Part shown: piece after piece, positions 51,530-60,759 of the stretch
How the letters are laid out: each line of letters begins with the position of its first letter
Numbering within the stretch: position 1 is the first letter of the stretch
Position numbers and translations under genes: made by a program
From: Streptomyces humi
GTDB lineage: Bacteria; Actinomycetota; Actinomycetes; Streptomycetales; Streptomycetaceae
Length of the DNA: 64,000 nucleotides
Assembly (NCBI RefSeq): GCF_001005085.2
Contig: NZ_LBMU02000037.1
Coordinates: 124,001 to 188,000, forward strand
Direction of reading: 5' to 3'
The notes under the pieces: model-generated
Told to the model about the DNA's origin: nothing
Database searches by the model: none
Seen by the model: the letters and a program-made list of their open reading frames with translations, nothing else

Positions 51530-51548
51530 TGGACCCCTTCCTGAGGTA
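51509..51548 (+). repeat. Perfect tandem 20-base duplication across the ctaB stop codon
   Basis: GTGGACCCCTTCCTGAGGTA is present at 51509-51528 and 51529-51548 with no gap. The first copy encodes VDPFLR and the stop; the second is outside the gene. Confidence 0.97.
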
Positions 51549-51604
51549 GGGGTCACTCGGCCCCTCCGTCGCCAATCGAGCTACCCGTCGGTAGCATCCT
51601 GTCC

Positions 51605-51934
51605 ATGGCAGACACGCAGCAGGTGGACCAGGTGGACCAGAAGGCCGAGCGCAAGGTCGCGCGCCTCGCCAGGCAGATCGACGCCTTCGCCAAGGCCCAC
51701 GGCGGCGCCGAGGGCCAGGTGGCCTACATCGGCGAACGCGGCGCCCGCATCGTCCTCGTCGGCGAGGACGGCGGCTGGGGCGACCTGGTGGCCCCGACGT
51801 ACGAGATCGCCGAGCAGGCCGTGGCCAAGTCCGGCATCACGACCCACGAGTCCTTCGACGGCGAGTTCGCCGCGAAGGTGACGACGGGCCCGTACGAGTG
51901 GAAGCGCATGGCCGGCATCCAGATCGGCGGCTGA
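51605..51934 (+). CDS. Small conserved protein of unknown function
   Basis: A 109-residue soluble protein. A Gln/Asp/Lys-rich start (MADTQQVDQVDQKAERKVARLARQIDAFAKAHGG) predicts a helix, followed by short strands (GQVAYIGERGARIVLVGEDGGWGDLVAPTYEIAEQAVAKSGI). I do not recognise the family; homologues are probably restricted to actinobacteria. 75 bases after ctaB on the same strand. Confidence 0.75.
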   Translation: MADTQQVDQVDQKAERKVARLARQIDAFAKAHGGAEGQVAYIGERGARIVLVGEDGGWGDLVAPTYEIAEQAVAKSGITTHESFDGEFAAKVTTGPYEWKRMAGIQIGG

Positions 51935-52088
51935 TCCAGCGCCCTTTTCAGGGGTGCGGGGAACTGCGCGACGAGCCACATCCGGGCCCGCAGCCGCCGT
52001 ACGACGCGTACTCCCGGGCTGAACCGCGACCTCAGTCCCGGTTCACCCGTTAAGACGGTCAAGCAACCGTCGTCCACGGGGAGCCCGG

Positions 52089-53195
52089 ATGATCGAAACG
52101 CCGTCCCTGGTGGACCAGTACTGCCACGGCGTCCTCCGTACGGAGCTCGGCCTCGGTACCTTCGAGGCCCAGCTCGCCCGCACCGAAGGCCCCCCGGCCC
52201 CCGGCACCACCCTCTTCGACACCCAGACCGGTTTCGCGGTACGACGCTGGTGCCCCCCGCTCCTCGGCCTGGAACCCCACTGCCAGCCCGCCCACTACCT
52301 GGCCCGGCGCCGGGAACTCGGCGTCCTGGAGGCGGGCCGCCGGCTGCTGCGCGGCACCGGCATCACCACCTACCTCGTCGACACCGGCCTCCCCGGCGAC
52401 CTCACCGGCCCCACCGAGATGGCGTCCACCGGCGACGCCGACGCCCGCGAGATCGTCCGCCTGGAACTCCTCGCCGAACAGGTAGCGGACACCTCGGGAA
52501 CCGTCGAGTCCTTCCTCGCCAACCTCGCCGAGTCGGTACACGGCGCGGCGGCGAACGCGGTCGCCTTCACCTCGGTCGCGGGCCTGCGGCACGGCCTCGC
52601 CCTGGCTCCGGAGCCACCCGGCCCCGGCGAGGTGCGCGGCGCCGCCGGCCGCTGGCTGGCGGCCCGCCGGGTCGGCGGCGAGCTCTCGGACCCGGTCCTC
52701 CTGCGCCACCTGCTCTGGATCGCCGTGGCCTCCGGCCTGCCCCTCCAGCTGCACGCGGGCCTCGGCGAACCCGGCGCCCGGATCGACCGCACCGACCCGG
52801 TCCTGCTCACCGACTTCGTCCGGGCCACCGCGGGCCTGGGCACCGACCTGGTCCTGCTGCACGGCTACCCCTACCACCGCCACGCCGCGCACCTGGCCGG
52901 GGTCTTCCCGCACGTCTTCGCCGACTCGGGCGCGGCGCTGGTCCGCACCGGGGCCCGCGCGGCCACGATCCTCGCCGAGATCCTCGAACTCGCCCCGTTC
53001 GGCAAGATCCTCTTCTCCAGCGGCGCCCACGGTCTGCCCGAACTCCATGTCGTCGGCGCCCACCTCTTCCGCGAGTCCCTCGCCCGGGTGCTGGGCACCT
53101 GGGTCGCCGAGGGCGCCTGGTCCCTGGCCGACGCGCAACGCGTGGCCGGGCTGATCGCGGCGGGCAACGCGCGGCGGGTGTACGGGCTGGAGTGA
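52089..53195 (+). CDS. Amidohydrolase-family protein
   Basis: A 368-residue TIM-barrel metal hydrolase of the amidohydrolase_2 type. LVDQYCHGVLR (first His), PLQLHAGLGEPGARID (His of strand 5), LVLLHGYPYHRHAAHLAGVFPHVFADSGA and KILFSSGAHGLPELH fit the ligand pattern. The usual HxH near the N terminus is reduced to one His, and the late Asp is not obvious, so activity is uncertain. Convergent with ctaA. Confidence 0.72.
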   Translation: MIETPSLVDQYCHGVLRTELGLGTFEAQLARTEGPPAPGTTLFDTQTGFAVRRWCPPLLGLEPHCQPAHYLARRRELGVLEAGRRLLRGTGITTYLVDTGLPGDLTGPTEMASTGDADAREIVRLELLAEQVADTSGTVESFLANLAESVHGAAANAVAFTSVAGLRHGLALAPEPPGPGEVRGAAGRWLAARRVGGELSDPVLLRHLLWIAVASGLPLQLHAGLGEPGARIDRTDPVLLTDFVRATAGLGTDLVLLHGYPYHRHAAHLAGVFPHVFADSGAALVRTGARAATILAEILELAPFGKILFSSGAHGLPELHVVGAHLFRESLARVLGTWVAEGAWSLADAQRVAGLIAAGNARRVYGLE

Positions 53196-53242
53196 GCCGG
53201 GCCCCGGGGACGCCTGGAGCCCGGGACTACCTGGGCCCGGGG

Positions 53243-54265
53243 CTACCTGGGCCCGGCGGCCGACGTGCTGACCGTGTCGTACGACTGGGCCGGCAGGCCG
53301 GCCGCCGTCACCTCGGCGCGCTCCCTCAGCGACAGCAGCACACGCAGCACACCGATCCACACCAGGCAGGAGCCGAACATGTGCAGGCCCACCAGGACCG
53401 TGGGCAGATGGGTGAAGTACTGGACGTAACCGATCACGCCCTGCCCGAGCAGGATCAGGAACAGGTCACGGACGCGGTCGCGCGGCCCCTGCGGCGCGTC
53501 GACGCCCTTCAGGAAGAACCACAGCGCGAAGGTCAGCGACACCACGATCCAGGCGAACACGGCGTGCAGCTCGGCGACGCCCGACCAGCTGACGTCGATC
53601 CGCTCGACCTCGCCGGAGTCGCCCGGGTGCGGTCCGGCGCCGGTCACCACCGTGCCCGCCGCGATGAGCACCAGGGACACGGCCACCAGCGCCCACACCA
53701 GCTGCTGCACGGCCCTGCCGACCAGCGGCTGCGGCTCCCCGTCGCCCTCGCGGGTGCGCTGCCACATCACGGCGGCGACCGTGATGAGGGCCGTCGCCAG
53801 CAGGAAGTGCGCGGCGACGGTGTACGGGTTGAGACCGACGAGCACCACGACGCCGCCGAGGACCGCGTTGCCCATCACGATCCAGAACTGCGCCCAGCCC
53901 AGCCTGGTCAGGCTGCGCCGGTACGGCTTCTCGGACCGGGCGGCGATGATCGCCCAGCCGACCGCCGCGCACAGCACGTACGTCAGCATGCGGTTCGTGA
54001 ACTCGATGGCGCTGTGGTAGCTCAGCGCGGTCGTCGGGGTCAGCGATCCGTCGGTGCACTCGGGCCAGGTCGGGCAGCCGAGGCCGGAGCCGGTGAGGCG
54101 TACCGCGCCACCGGTGACCACGATGACCACCGACATGACGAGCGCGGCGAGGGCGGCCCGCCGGACGGTCCGGGGATCCGGGGTCCAGCGGTCGGCGATG
54201 AAGGCGAGCGGGTTGCGCAGGGCCGCTACGACGTCGGGGGGGGTCAGCTTTGGCACGCACACCAT
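53243..54265 (-). CDS. ctaA: Heme A synthase
   Basis: A 340-residue membrane protein with eight predicted helices. It oxidises the methyl of heme o to the formyl of heme a for aa3 oxidase, so it acts directly after CtaB. VVTGGAVRLTGSGLGCPTWPEC holds the extracytoplasmic cysteine pair motif; heme-ligand His residues are in YHSAIEFTNRM, VAAHFLLA, ELHAVFAW and GLHMFGS. ATG 54265 chosen, although no good ribosome site is visible. Confidence 0.92.
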   Translation of the reverse strand: MVCVPKLTPPDVVAALRNPLAFIADRWTPDPRTVRRAALAALVMSVVIVVTGGAVRLTGSGLGCPTWPECTDGSLTPTTALSYHSAIEFTNRMLTYVLCAAVGWAIIAARSEKPYRRSLTRLGWAQFWIVMGNAVLGGVVVLVGLNPYTVAAHFLLATALITVAAVMWQRTREGDGEPQPLVGRAVQQLVWALVAVSLVLIAAGTVVTGAGPHPGDSGEVERIDVSWSGVAELHAVFAWIVVSLTFALWFFLKGVDAPQGPRDRVRDLFLILLGQGVIGYVQYFTHLPTVLVGLHMFGSCLVWIGVLRVLLSLRERAEVTAAGLPAQSYDTVSTSAAGPR

Positions 54266-54318
54266 GGTAGGGGGCAGCTTGTGCACGCGTTCACTAGGGT
54301 CGGGGAACGGTTCCCGGG

Positions 54319-57072
54319 TCACCCCTCGGCGCTGCGTGTCGCCTCTCTGACCTGCGCGGCACGCCGACGCAGAGCGGCCGCGGCCGCCTCGTCGGCGGTG
54401 CACCGGGCCAGCCGCTCGTACACCGCGACCAGAACGGGGTGACACGGGCCGAGACGGGACACGAAAATGTGCTCCGCCATGTCCAGGACCTTCTTGGCGT
54501 CGCACTCGTCCCCGGTGGCCAGTGTGACCTTCCGGCCCGCCGGGCCCGCCGCCAGCAGGACCTCACCCAGGCGCGCGAGAGTCTTGGCCCGGTAGGGATG
54601 GTCCGCCTTGTAGGCGGTCACGTATATGGCCTCTGCCTCGAGGAGGTCCTGCTCCGCCTCCTTCGGCCGGCCCTGCGCCAGGCGGAGCGAGCCACGCTTG
54701 TTGAGACATGCCGCGTACTTGTGGTTCTCCGCCTCCCGGCGCTTCCTGTGCTGGTCCACGGCCTGTGACAGCAACCGGTCCGCCTCGTGCAGCTGCCGGG
54801 CCGCACTCCGGCTCAGCCGCAGCCGCGCCAGCGGCGAACGGGTGTTCCTGGCGAGGGCGCGGGTGGTCTCACCGCGCCGCCGCACCACGTCGGCCAGGAA
54901 CTTCTCCACCTGCGCGGTCTCGAAGTTGTCGCTGTCCGGGTTGGGCGGGAAGCGTGAGAGCGCCGATCGGAGGTGTGCCTCGGCGGCCTCCAGGTTCCCT
55001 CGGTCCTGCTCCAGGATTCCCTTGCAGAAGACCAGTTCGGCCCGGAAGAGCGCGTGCTCGGCCGGTTCCTCGCCGTCCTCGGGCGGGATCAGGGCGCCGG
55101 CCGTGTCGTAGTGCCCGAGCGCCCGGGAAAGGTGGCCCGCGTTGCGGTGGATCTGACCCAGCCGCATCTCGGTGCGTGCCCGGTCGAGGCCCCGCCACTC
55201 CAGACCCCCCTCCTGGAACAGTCCCATCGCCTCCACGACGGACTGCTCGGCCTCGGCGAACTTGACCCGCTCACGCAGCACGTCCGCCCGCAACAGCAGG
55301 CACTCGGCGTGCAGCCGCAGCAACCCCGAGCGCTCAGCCCCGGGCGGGCAGGACGACAGCACGGCCTCGCATTCGGCCTTCAGTGAGCCGCACTCCTTCT
55401 CCGCCGCCTCCAGATCGGCCAGCCGGTACTTCTGACGGGCCACGTCCAGCAGGGACTCGATGCGTTCCCGGTCACCGCCGATCCCGTTCGCCCGGATCCA
55501 GGCTTCGTGCGCGTAGTACGACAGGACGTCCCTCTGATAGACGCCGCGGTGTTCCTGGTAGTCCCCCGCCTGGTGCATCAGGCGGGCCAGAGCCTCACGG
55601 GCCGCGGTGTCGCCCCGCGGATCGACGGCCCAGGCCCCGTCCTCCTCGATGTCCCTGCGGATCGCCTGGACATGCGGCATCAGACGCTCTCTGCCGATCT
55701 CGTCGGCGGCCTGCCCGGACGATGCGCCGGCCCCCTCGGCGAAGGCCGCCTCCACGATCCGGACGATGGTCTGCGACCACATCGCGCGCGCCCGGTCGTC
55801 CATGCCCTCCTTCACGGAACGCTGGATCTGCAAATGCATGCTGTAGTGGCCCGCGTCGCCCTGACGGCTCCTGCTGACACTGAGCAGCCAGCGGTCGCTC
55901 AGCAGCCGCGTCACCTTCGAGAAACCGTGTTCCTCCGCCAGGAGCATCCCCAGCGAGGGCGGTACCAGCGGCCGGAACCGCGGATCGCGCAGGAGCTGCC
56001 GGGGTATTCCTTCGGGAGCCAGGAACGCGCACAGCCGCAGCAGGTCCTCGGCCCTCGGTTCCTGGTCGACCACCCGCGCGATGGCGAGCCCGATGGTGGC
56101 GTCGGCGTCGGCGCCGATGCTCGGGCGCTCCCGCAGCTTGCGCAGGTAGTCCCTCGCCGGCACGCCCTCCGCGTCGATGTAGCTGCCGGCCTGGACCAGG
56201 GAGAGGGGCAGCCAGCCGAGGGCACTGCCCAACTCGTCCAGCACCCGGGTGTCCTCGGCGTCGTCGGCACCGTCGTCCCGGGCGCGGATCCGCGCCTGGA
56301 GGAGCGCCAGGCCGTCCTCGGGCCCGAGTTGGCGCAGCCCCACCCGCTCCGCCGCGATGTCGTACTTCTCCAGGACGTTGATCACCTGGGTCGTGATGAC
56401 CACCGAGCCCGAGACGTCCGTGGGCAGGAGGAAGGGCCGCAGGTCCTCCCGCTCGCTGCGCAACGGTCCCAGGCTCCTGTCCTGGACGTCGTCGTAGACG
56501 AGCAGCCAGTCCGGTTCCTCCCGCAGCCGGCTCCACAGCCGGTTGAGGACCACGCTCTTCGACTCGTGCCCGGGGACGTCCAGGAAGGCCGCCAGTTCCA
56601 GGAGCTGGCTGGTGAGGAGTTCGTAGGTCGACGCCTTGAGCCACCAGACCAGGGCCGCGGTCTCGTCCCACCGCGACTTGGCGAAGTGTGCCGCCAGTTC
56701 GGTCTTGCCGACGCCGCCCATGCCGTGGATCACGCAGACCCGTAACGCGCCGGAGTTCTCCTCCTGAAGCCTCAACTTGGCGGCCACGCTCTGGAGTTCC
56801 TCGTCCCGGCCGACGAAGGGCTCGGAACGGCTCGGGATTTTGAGGTGGGATGTGCGCCGCTCGGTTCTGGGACGATGGACGCCGGAGTAGCCCGACAGCG
56901 CGGACACCCCGGCGAGTACGCCGGCGGACGTAGCGAGAGACAGGAGGGCCGTGCCATGCGTGTCCTGTGCGATCACGGACAGGAAGGCCGCCCCGGCACC
57001 GGTGACATAGCTCAGGGCGACCTTGATCCGCCGCCGCGTGACAAGTGACCGGTCGCTGTAGCCGAGTGCCAT
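54319..57072 (-). CDS. Membrane-anchored STAND (NB-ARC) ATPase with TPR repeats and TTA codon
   Basis: A 917-residue protein. Residues 18-35 and 41-59 form two hydrophobic helices, then FVGRDEELQ (86-94) leads into an NB-ARC ATPase: Walker A GMGGVGKT (117-124), Walker B DWLLVYDDV (188-196), and LGWLPLSLVQAGSYI, the GLPL-like motif. From about 520 onward TPR-type helical repeats follow (AEAEQSVVEAMGLF, ALGHYDTAGALI, AEAHLRSALSRF). Leu 110, just before the ATPase, is a TTA codon (56745-56743). STAND proteins act as signal-driven switches, including in antiviral defence; no fused effector is visible. ATG 57072 has GGGGGAGG 4 bases upstream. Confidence 0.85.
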   Translation of the reverse strand: MALGYSDRSLVTRRRIKVALSYVTGAGAAFLSVIAQDTHGTALLSLATSAGVLAGVSALSGYSGVHRPRTERRTSHLKIPSRSEPFVGRDEELQSVAAKLRLQEENSGALRVCVIHGMGGVGKTELAAHFAKSRWDETAALVWWLKASTYELLTSQLLELAAFLDVPGHESKSVVLNRLWSRLREEPDWLLVYDDVQDRSLGPLRSEREDLRPFLLPTDVSGSVVITTQVINVLEKYDIAAERVGLRQLGPEDGLALLQARIRARDDGADDAEDTRVLDELGSALGWLPLSLVQAGSYIDAEGVPARDYLRKLRERPSIGADADATIGLAIARVVDQEPRAEDLLRLCAFLAPEGIPRQLLRDPRFRPLVPPSLGMLLAEEHGFSKVTRLLSDRWLLSVSRSRQGDAGHYSMHLQIQRSVKEGMDDRARAMWSQTIVRIVEAAFAEGAGASSGQAADEIGRERLMPHVQAIRRDIEEDGAWAVDPRGDTAAREALARLMHQAGDYQEHRGVYQRDVLSYYAHEAWIRANGIGGDRERIESLLDVARQKYRLADLEAAEKECGSLKAECEAVLSSCPPGAERSGLLRLHAECLLLRADVLRERVKFAEAEQSVVEAMGLFQEGGLEWRGLDRARTEMRLGQIHRNAGHLSRALGHYDTAGALIPPEDGEEPAEHALFRAELVFCKGILEQDRGNLEAAEAHLRSALSRFPPNPDSDNFETAQVEKFLADVVRRRGETTRALARNTRSPLARLRLSRSAARQLHEADRLLSQAVDQHRKRREAENHKYAACLNKRGSLRLAQGRPKEAEQDLLEAEAIYVTAYKADHPYRAKTLARLGEVLLAAGPAGRKVTLATGDECDAKKVLDMAEHIFVSRLGPCHPVLVAVYERLARCTADEAAAAALRRRAAQVREATRSAEG

Positions 57073-57232
57073 GGCGCCTCCCCCGAAACCGCCCGCAGTA
57101 ACGTCCATTGTTCCCGTTGGCCGTCTCCGCGAACAGAGAGTGGCACGAGGCGGGCCGCGGCGTGCCCGGCTCCTCGCGGCGCGGCCTGTGTCCGCCGGTT
57201 TCCGCACAGTGGCCCCAACACCCGGAGGTGTG

Positions 57233-58477
57233 GTGGTTCGGCAGCAGACATTCCCAGGTCAGACAAGCGAAGCGAGCGAGGGACCGCACGTCGGGCTCGT
57301 GCACTGGGCGTTCCCGCCGTGCGTGGGAGGAGTGGAGACACATCTGTGGTCGTACGCGCGGGCTCTGACCGTCAGGGGGCTTCGGGTCACCGTCTTCACC
57401 GGGACGGTGGGGGCGCGGTCGCCCGGCGACGGGATCCGCATCCGGCAGCACCGTCTGCTGGATCTGTCCCGGCCGCACCGGCAGAGCGTGGGAGCCGTCC
57501 ACGAGATGCGTGACTGGTTCCGTGCCGAACTCGCCGCGCCGGGCGTCGGCATCCGTCTGGTGCACGGGCACAACCTGCATCAGTTCTCCGCCGTTCCGGC
57601 CCGCGCACTGCGGCTGCTCAAGGACGAACTGGGGCTCGTGCTGCCGCACACCTACCACAATCTCAGGCGCCATCCGGCGGACGAACGGATGGCCAGGCAA
57701 TGTGCGGTGTGGGACACCCACCACGCGGTGTCGGACTTCCTGGCCCGGGAGTGCGCCGACGTGCTGGCGCAGCCCGTCAGCCGCACCTACCTGGGGGTCG
57801 ACACCAGCGCCTTCCTGGACATCCCCGAACTGGACGAGACCGGCGGGCGGCCCATCGTGCTGTTGCCGGCCAGGTTGGTGCCCAACAAGGGTGCCGAGCT
57901 CGCCATCCGCATGGTGCGCGACATCATCGCCCGTGGCCGCGGACTCCGGCCACCGGGCCCCACGGTCCGGCCCCGGCTGGTGCTGACCAATCCCTCCACC
58001 ACCGTGGACTTCCGCCACGAGGCGGAGGGCTTCCGGGCACGGTTGCGCGGGCTGATCCACGACTGCGGGCTGGAGGAGGGACCGGGCCGGGACGTGGAGT
58101 TCCGGGAGGCCGGTGTCGACGACATGCGCAAGCTGTACGAGGAGGCGGCCGTCGTGGTGTACCCCTCACGGTTCGCGGAGCCCATGGGGCTGGCGCCGCT
58201 GGAGGCCATGTGCGCCGCTCGCCCGGTGGTCGCCATGCGCGTCGGTGGCCTGCGGGAGAGCGGTGGCATCCTGGTCGCACCCGGGGCCGGCGAGAGCGAG
58301 GAGGCGCTCGCCGCGAGGTTCGCGGACGAGGTGTGGCAGCTGCTCGTCGAGCCGTCACTGGCCCGGCGGATCGGCGCCGCGGGCCGCGCCCATGTGCGCG
58401 CGCACTTCGATCTCGGGCCCGTCCACGTGGATCCGATGCTCGACGAGTACCGACGGCTGCTTGCCATGCGGGCGTGA
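57233..58477 (+). CDS. GT4-family glycosyltransferase
   Basis: A GT-B fold glycosyltransferase of about 414 residues. HVGLVHWAFPPCVGGVETHLWSYARAL is the N-terminal acceptor loop, and VYPSRFAEPMGLAPLEAMCAARPVVA with VGGLRESG is the donor-binding E-x7-E region. Start is uncertain: GTG 57233 has GGAGG only 4 bases away, GTG 57230 even closer, and the family domain begins near 57290. No transmembrane segment. Divergent from the STAND gene and convergent with the debranching-type gene, so a role in polysaccharide or glycogen-like metabolism is plausible but unproven. Confidence 0.85.
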   Translation: MVRQQTFPGQTSEASEGPHVGLVHWAFPPCVGGVETHLWSYARALTVRGLRVTVFTGTVGARSPGDGIRIRQHRLLDLSRPHRQSVGAVHEMRDWFRAELAAPGVGIRLVHGHNLHQFSAVPARALRLLKDELGLVLPHTYHNLRRHPADERMARQCAVWDTHHAVSDFLARECADVLAQPVSRTYLGVDTSAFLDIPELDETGGRPIVLLPARLVPNKGAELAIRMVRDIIARGRGLRPPGPTVRPRLVLTNPSTTVDFRHEAEGFRARLRGLIHDCGLEEGPGRDVEFREAGVDDMRKLYEEAAVVVYPSRFAEPMGLAPLEAMCAARPVVAMRVGGLRESGGILVAPGAGESEEALAARFADEVWQLLVEPSLARRIGAAGRAHVRAHFDLGPVHVDPMLDEYRRLLAMRA

Positions 58478-58525
58478 CGGCCGGTCGTGGCAGTGCGCGG
58501 GCCGGTCCCGCGCACTGGGGCACGG

Positions 58526-60628
58526 TCAGCCGTTCTCCACGCGCCAGCCGGCCGGGAGTCCGGAGCACTTGCCCTCGCCCGCCGCGGTGACCTCCACGTG
58601 CAGGGTGTTCCCGGCGAGAGCCAGCCCCTCCACCAGAAGCGGCGCCGGATGGGCGGGGGCGACGGTGAGCACCCGCCGCGCGGCATCGGGCCGCAGTCCG
58701 AGAAGCGCCGTGAGCAGTGCCATTCCCGACGCCGCCGACCAGCCCTGCGGTCGGCAGCTGGCCGGGTAGGGCAGCGGCGGTGGGGAGGACGGCTCCCGGG
58801 CCTCACCGCCGTAGAGTTCGGGCATCCGGTGGTCGAAGTGCGTCGAAGCGTCGAGCAGCCCCTCCGCCAGCACCAGTGCCTCCCGGCGATGCCCGGCCGA
58901 GCACAGGCCGCTGACGGCGATCGCCGTGTCGTGCGTCCACACGGCACCGCCGTGGTAGCTGAAGGGATTGAAGCCGGGCACGTCCGCCGAACGGCTGCGC
59001 AGCCCCCAGCCCGAGCTCAGGCCCGGAGCCGCGAGCCAGGCCGCGACGTCCTTGCTGCCGGTGGCGTCGATGATGCCCGTGGCCAGGAGGTGCCCCATGT
59101 TCGACGCCGGACCGGTCACCGCCTGCCCGTCCTCGCCCACCGCCACCGCCGGATAGCGGGCGGCCGGCCCCGAAGCGGCCGGGACCCAGAACAGCTCGTC
59201 GAAGCGTTTGCGCAGGGAAGCGGCCCAGTCCCGCAGCTCCGCGGCCCGGTCGTCACGACCTCGGTGTTGCAGCAGCCCGGCCAGACCGACCGCGGCCTCG
59301 TACGCGTATCCCTGTACCTCGCAGACGGCCAGGGGCGGTCCCACGTGCCGCCCTTCGGCGTCCCGTACCGCGTCGGCGCTGTCCTTCCAGGACTGGTGGC
59401 GCAGACCTCCCGACCGGGAGTGGTAGCGCAGCAGCTGGTCCTCGTCCCGGGCGCAGCTCTGCCTGACCCATTCCATCGCACGCTCCGCGGCGGGCAGCAG
59501 GGCGTCGACATCGGCGTCCGGCATGCCCCAGTTCCAGGCGTCGACCAGGAGGGTGACGAACAGCGGTGTGGCGTCGACGGAGCCGTAGTAGCGCGAGGGC
59601 AGACTCAGTCCGTGACCGTGCTGGGCGTCGGCGGGACGCAGTTCGTGCAGGATGCGGCCCGGAGCCTCCTCGCGGAAGTCGTGGTGCTCGGTGCCCTGAC
59701 GCCGTGCGAGGGCCCACAGGGTGCCGCGGGCCAGGCCGGTGCCCAGCGGGAGCATCATCCGGGCCGTCCAGATGGAGTCGCGGCCGAACAGCGTGAGATA
59801 CCAGGGGCAGCCGGCCGCGACGAACTGGTCCTCGCCGTCGTCGGGGCCGGTACGCAGCGGGTCGGCGAGCCGCAGCGCGTCGAGGTCCTCGAGGCCGCGG
59901 CGGACGAGGGCGACCAGCCGGGCGTCGCCGCGCACCGTGGGCTTCGCCCAGGGCGCGGGGGTACGGGGGGCCACGGGGTGACCCGCCGGTGCCGTGTCCG
60001 TGCCCCCGGTGACGGTGAGCTGGACCGTCCAGCAGGAGTTCGCGGGCAGGACCACCGAGCGCCAGACGAGCGTGCCCCGCTCCGGCCCCGCGGACACCTC
60101 GGGCGCGGGCCCCGAGACCGCCTCGAGCCGGGCGTGTTCCCCGTCGCAGGTCCAGGACAGCGACAGCGGGCCCGCCGTGCAGGGCACCGCGGGGCCACGG
60201 TGTCCGCGTTTCACGTCGGCCACGGTCGCCAGGTCCGTGGCGGCTGTGAGTGACACGTTCAGGCGCCGTGTCCGGGTGCCGGTGTTGCGGACCGTCAGGG
60301 ACTCCGTCCCACGGGCGGCCCGGGTCCGCTCGACGATCACCGAGGGATCGTCGGTGCCGTCCTGCGTGTACCGGTGCACCGCGGTGAACTTCACCCGGTC
60401 GGGTCCCAGCGGCTGCACACCGATGGGCTCGGGCTCCCGGCCGTCGACGAGGAGGCGCAGCGTGTGCAGCGACCGCCGGTCGTGGTCGTAGAAGCCGTCG
60501 ACACGAGCGCCCGTCAGCTGCCCGTCTCTCGGGGACGCGGTGAAGGCCGGTGCGGTCACGCAGAGGACCACATCGTGCAGCAACGGTTGCAGATGTGCCC
60601 TCGCGGACGGGTCCAGGGGTTCTTGCAC
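58526..60628 (-). CDS. Glycogen debranching-type protein (amylo-alpha-1,6-glucosidase family)
   Basis: A 700-residue protein with an N-terminal glycogen-debranching N domain (about 15-215: LLHDVVLCVTAPAF, DGFYDHDRRSLHTLRLLVDG) and a GH15/GH63-like alpha/alpha toroid (about 255-690: GCPWYLTLFGRDSIWTARMML, RYYGSVDATPLFVTLLVDAW, GYAYEAAVGLAGLLQ, WTHDTAIAVSGL). Probable acids are Asp in FGRDS and the Glu in VCEVQGYAYEA. Family members hydrolyse alpha-glucans or related glycosides; no signal peptide, so cytoplasmic. GTG 60628 follows AAGGGGAAG. Confidence 0.85.
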   Translation of the reverse strand: MQEPLDPSARAHLQPLLHDVVLCVTAPAFTASPRDGQLTGARVDGFYDHDRRSLHTLRLLVDGREPEPIGVQPLGPDRVKFTAVHRYTQDGTDDPSVIVERTRAARGTESLTVRNTGTRTRRLNVSLTAATDLATVADVKRGHRGPAVPCTAGPLSLSWTCDGEHARLEAVSGPAPEVSAGPERGTLVWRSVVLPANSCWTVQLTVTGGTDTAPAGHPVAPRTPAPWAKPTVRGDARLVALVRRGLEDLDALRLADPLRTGPDDGEDQFVAAGCPWYLTLFGRDSIWTARMMLPLGTGLARGTLWALARRQGTEHHDFREEAPGRILHELRPADAQHGHGLSLPSRYYGSVDATPLFVTLLVDAWNWGMPDADVDALLPAAERAMEWVRQSCARDEDQLLRYHSRSGGLRHQSWKDSADAVRDAEGRHVGPPLAVCEVQGYAYEAAVGLAGLLQHRGRDDRAAELRDWAASLRKRFDELFWVPAASGPAARYPAVAVGEDGQAVTGPASNMGHLLATGIIDATGSKDVAAWLAAPGLSSGWGLRSRSADVPGFNPFSYHGGAVWTHDTAIAVSGLCSAGHRREALVLAEGLLDASTHFDHRMPELYGGEAREPSSPPPLPYPASCRPQGWSAASGMALLTALLGLRPDAARRVLTVAPAHPAPLLVEGLALAGNTLHVEVTAAGEGKCSGLPAGWRVENG

Positions 60629-60759
60629 GGGGGTTCTTCCCCTTCTGTAGCCCTTACCGAAATGAGACACCAAGGGTGTCACCAGTGGGCGCGCCGCGGG
60701 GGTATTCGGTGACGAAAGTCCATTCGCTGGTGAGTTCCCGGCCTACCACCAGCGGACGG

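Noticed and set aside
51509..51548. Frameshift or pseudogene in ctaB caused by the duplication
   Set aside because: The first copy retains the normal stop and full-length CtaB motifs, so the gene is intact.
54319..58477. Complete multi-gene antiphage island
   Set aside because: No nuclease, protease, TIR or other recognised effector, no integrase and no attachment repeats were found; only the STAND gene itself is suggestive.
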